Below, piece by piece: positions 6,736 through 8,335 of a DNA stretch of 8,335 nt. The number at the start of each line of letters is the position of its first letter. The first letter of the stretch is position 1. The stretch comes from an uncultured Clostridia bacterium (GTDB taxonomy: Bacteria > Bacillota > Clostridia > HGM11514): the NCBI GenBank assembly GCA_934489915.1, contig CAKSSZ010000053.1, positions 1 to 8,335 of the forward strand, written 5' to 3'. The notes beneath the pieces are model-generated. The model did not search any database. It was not told the origin of the DNA and was given only the letters and a program-made list of their open reading frames with translations. Made by a program: the position numbers and the translations under genes.

Positions 6736-7887
6736 TCAGCCGGCGGTTGCGGCGGCAGGTTCTTGGCGGATTCGGGTATTGGCGGGAACCACCCGAATGG
6801 TAGAATCTCCCCGTACGCAGCTGTTCGGCTCTAATACGACCTGCTCACTCAAGACGGCATTTTTGACTTGCGCTCCGGAGCAGATCCGACAGCCGGGGAA
6901 AAGCACCGAATCCTCCACCAATGCCCCCTCCTCCACCGTAACCCCGGGGAAGAGCACGCTGTGACGAACCGTTCCGTAAATGCAGCAACCCTGGGTAACC
7001 ATGGCCTTTTCCAGCAGCGCGGAGGAGGCAATATATTGGGGCGGCAGATCGTTGGATTTGGTATAAATCTGCCAGTCCTTGTGATATAAATTGAAAGGAT
7101 TATCCGGTTCCAGTAAATCCAAATTTGCCTGCCACAGGCTTTGAACCGTTCCAATGTCCCGCCAGTATCCGGCAAAGGGGTAGGCATATACCTGCCGGTC
7201 GGAGGCAAGCAGGGCGGGAATAATATTTTTCCCGAAATCATGGACGCTGCCCTCACGGCAGCTATCCTCCTCCAGGCATTGGCGCAGCACCGGGTAATTG
7301 AATAAGTACACCCCCATAGAGGCTAAAGTGCTTTTGGGGTGACGGGGCTTTTCTTCAAAATCCAAAATCTTATGCTCTCCGTCAATATTTAAAATGCCGA
7401 AGCGCTTCGCCTCCTCCGGCGGGACATCCACAACCGCCAGGGATACGTCTGCGCCCTTTTGTTTATGGTGCTCCAGCATTTGCCGATAGTCCATCTTATA
7501 AATATGGTCTCCGGACAAAATTAAAACATAAGCAGGGGAGTACTGCTCCAGATATGCCAGATTTTGATAAATTGCATTGGCGGTGCCCCGATACCATTCT
7601 GCCGAGCTTTTGCGCATATAGGGCGGGAGCAGCCGGATCCCTCCTCGGCGGATATCCAGATCCCAGGGAGCGCCGTTTCCGATGTGGGCGTTCAAATCCA
7701 ATGGCTTATATTGGGTCAGAACCCCCACCGTATCTACACCGGAGTTGGAGCAGTTGCTCAGTGCAAAGTCGATCATTCTGTACTTTCCGCCGAAGGGGAC
7801 TGCCGGCTTTGCTACTTGTGCGGTCAAAGCTCCCAGCCGGTTCCCCTGTCCCCCGGCCAGAATCATTGCTACCAGTTCTTTTCTCAT
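6736..7887 (-). CDS. glgC: GlgC, glucose-1-phosphate adenylyltransferase (catalytic subunit)
   Basis: Makes ADP-glucose and pyrophosphate from ATP and glucose-1-phosphate, the committed step of bacterial glycogen synthesis in the cytosol. 383 residues, normal for Firmicutes GlgC. Seen: the nucleotide-binding loop LAGGQGNRL (10-18) with AKPAVPFGGKYRMIDF (26-41), GDHIYKMDY (126-134) with catalytic Asp127, FEEKP (177-181) with the glucose-1-phosphate-binding Lys180, and YWRDIGT (241-247). A hexapeptide left-handed beta-helix then runs to near the C-terminus. The start is the ATG at 7887 (MRKELVAMILAGG), which places the nucleotide loop at the usual distance from the N-terminus. The in-frame extension to 8040 would run through the promoter and leader and is rejected. 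The Shine-Dalgarno site is GGAAAGG (7898-7904), with 10 nt to the ATG. It is the first gene of the glgCD operon, and its leader can form a pseudoknot that may regulate translation or transcript stability. Confidence 0.96.
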   Translation of the reverse strand: MRKELVAMILAGGQGNRLGALTAQVAKPAVPFGGKYRMIDFALSNCSNSGVDTVGVLTQYKPLDLNAHIGNGAPWDLDIRRGGIRLLPPYMRKSSAEWYRGTANAIYQNLAYLEQYSPAYVLILSGDHIYKMDYRQMLEHHKQKGADVSLAVVDVPPEEAKRFGILNIDGEHKILDFEEKPRHPKSTLASMGVYLFNYPVLRQCLEEDSCREGSVHDFGKNIIPALLASDRQVYAYPFAGYWRDIGTVQSLWQANLDLLEPDNPFNLYHKDWQIYTKSNDLPPQYIASSALLEKAMVTQGCCIYGTVRHSVLFPGVTVEEGALVEDSVLFPGCRICSGAQVKNAVLSEQVVLEPNSCVRGDSTIRVVPANTRIRQEPAAATAG

Positions 7888-7904
7888 GATGATTTCGCCT
7901 TTCC

Positions 7905-7955
7905 GGTTCGCTGTAATGAAAAATTCCCTTTGCTGCGAACCTTTGCAAAAGGAAT
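7905..7955 (-). promoter_or_regulatory. Candidate H-type pseudoknot in the glgC leader RNA
   Basis: Read on the minus strand. Stem 1 pairs ATTCCTTTTGC (7955-7945) with GCAAAGGGAAT (7933-7923): 11 pairs with one G-U. Its loop contains GGTTCGC (7941-7935), a perfect 7-nt complement of GCGAACC (7911-7905). The connecting loops are 3, 1 and 11 nt, which suit an H-type pseudoknot with two stacked stems. The 5' edge coincides with the predicted transcript start and the 3' edge touches the GGAAAGG ribosome site. Stem 1 is also followed by about five U, so it could instead act as a weak attenuator competing with the second helix. Function is inferred. I do not recognise a known riboswitch class. Confidence 0.5.
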
Positions 7956-7970
7956 AAACGATATTATAAT
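7942..7970 (+). promoter_or_regulatory. Possible divergent promoter sharing the glgC -10 palindrome
   Basis: On the + strand, TTTGCA (7942-7947), a 17-nt spacer and TATAAT (7965-7970) match the SigA consensus at 4 of 6 and 6 of 6 positions. A transcript would start near 7977 and run toward the lysA-like gene through a 38-codon open frame. It competes in place with the glgC promoter. Confidence 0.35.
7963..7968 (-). promoter_or_regulatory. -10 element of the glgCD promoter
   Basis: A perfect TATAAT on the minus strand lies about 76 nt upstream of the glgC ATG. The -35 region at 17-nt spacing (TTCTAC, 7986-7991) is poor, so the promoter may need an activator. The start should be near 7957. The box lies in a 12-bp palindrome (7961-7972) that also gives TATAAT on the + strand. 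Confidence 0.6.
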
Positions 7971-8079
7971 ATATGTGAAAATGGGGTAGAATAGAACAAC
8001 AAAATGGAAATGAAAGGAAATTTAACACGGATGTATACAAGTTTGGGGATCCGCTCTGATATGTTGGTCAAAATTCCTC

Positions 8080-8108
8080 TTGAAAAAAGGTTGAAATTAT
8101 TGTATAAT
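8080..8108 (+). promoter_or_regulatory. SigA promoter of the lysA-like gene
   Basis: TTGAAA (8080-8085), a 17-nt spacer and a perfect TATAAT (8103-8108) form the best promoter in the window. Transcription should start near 8115, leaving a leader of about 30 nt. That is too short for a lysine riboswitch or other large leader element. Confidence 0.85.
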
Positions 8109-8145
8109 AATTTAAAATAGGAAGAATTTTTTCAGACAGGAGTGG

Positions 8146-8335
8146 ATGAGCTTGTATCAAAGAGAAACGCTGCGGGTGAAGGAAAACGGCCATTTGGAAA
8201 TCGGAGGATGCGACGCAGTAGAACTGGCGCAGGAATATCAAACCCCTCTTTATGTGATGGACGAACAGTTGATTCGGGAAATTTTCAGCGGCACAAAATA
8301 CAAGGTGACCTACGAGCCGAACATGGAGGATTATC
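8146..8335 (+). CDS. LysA-like PLP decarboxylase, N-terminal fragment (3' end outside window)
   Basis: 63 codons are visible and the frame stays open to the edge. The N-terminus carries the pattern GHLEIGGCDAVELA, then TPLYVMDE and LIRE (about residues 15-48). This closely matches the start of meso-diaminopimelate decarboxylase, the last step of lysine synthesis (PLP enzyme, alanine-racemase fold, cytosolic). The PLP-lysine motif, YASKA in the family, would come shortly afterwards. It is not in the window, and residues 49-63 do not resemble the usual helix there. The start is uncertain. The ATG at 8146 gives MSLY, like other LysA N-termini, but lies only 3 nt from AGGAG (8138-8142). The in-frame TTG at 8152 has a better 9-nt spacing. 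The promoter lies immediately upstream. The gene symbol is left blank because only the N-terminus can be judged. Confidence 0.7.
   Translation, partial: MSLYQRETLRVKENGHLEIGGCDAVELAQEYQTPLYVMDEQLIREIFSGTKYKVTYEPNMEDY

Noticed and set aside
7888..8040. 51-residue N-terminal extension of GlgC from 8040
   Set aside because: The extension would translate the promoter and leader, and GlgC proteins start a few residues before the LAGGQG loop. The ATG at 7887 fits.
8115..8145. Lysine riboswitch upstream of the lysA-like gene
   Set aside because: The predicted leader is only about 30 nt, far shorter than the lysine aptamer, and no matching structure is seen farther upstream.

Overview
The window looks like part of a chromosome from an anaerobic Clostridia-type Firmicute, probably near Oscillospiraceae/Ruminococcaceae. 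The basis is a separate glgC and glgD pair (GlgD is essentially a Firmicutes protein), G-rich Shine-Dalgarno sites, SigA-type promoters in AT-rich gaps between moderately GC-rich genes, and large secreted modular beta-rich proteins. No rRNA, tRNA, CRISPR array, transposase or phage gene is visible.

Layout. The window opens with the 3' end of a + strand gene of unknown function, closed by a strong intrinsic terminator. Two tandem paralogous genes follow (495-2420 and 2526-4673), each with its own extended -10 promoter and a signal peptide. Each encodes a secreted SGNH/GDSL-type hydrolase followed by three beta-rich modules and a short C-terminal motif, present once in the first protein and three times in the second. 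A terminator closes the pair. Next is a HAD-family phosphatase (5'-nucleotidase/phosphoglycolate phosphatase-like), closed by a terminator that lies between it and the convergent glgD. On the minus strand, glgC (catalytic ADP-glucose pyrophosphorylase) and glgD (non-catalytic partner) form a two-gene operon starting near 7957. At the right edge a + strand gene begins whose first ~48 residues look like diaminopimelate decarboxylase (LysA).

How the genes work together. GlgC and GlgD together should make ADP-glucose for glycogen. glgA, glgB and glgP are not here. The two SGNH hydrolases probably act outside the cell on acylated polysaccharide or cell-envelope glycans, but the substrate cannot be read from sequence. 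The HAD gene shows no clear link to either system. The most interesting non-coding signal is the short glgC leader, which can fold as a compact H-type pseudoknot just upstream of the ribosome binding site. The most interesting protein signal is the short aromatic/Gly/Asn C-terminal repeat of the SGNH pair. Every gap between genes is under 300 bases.
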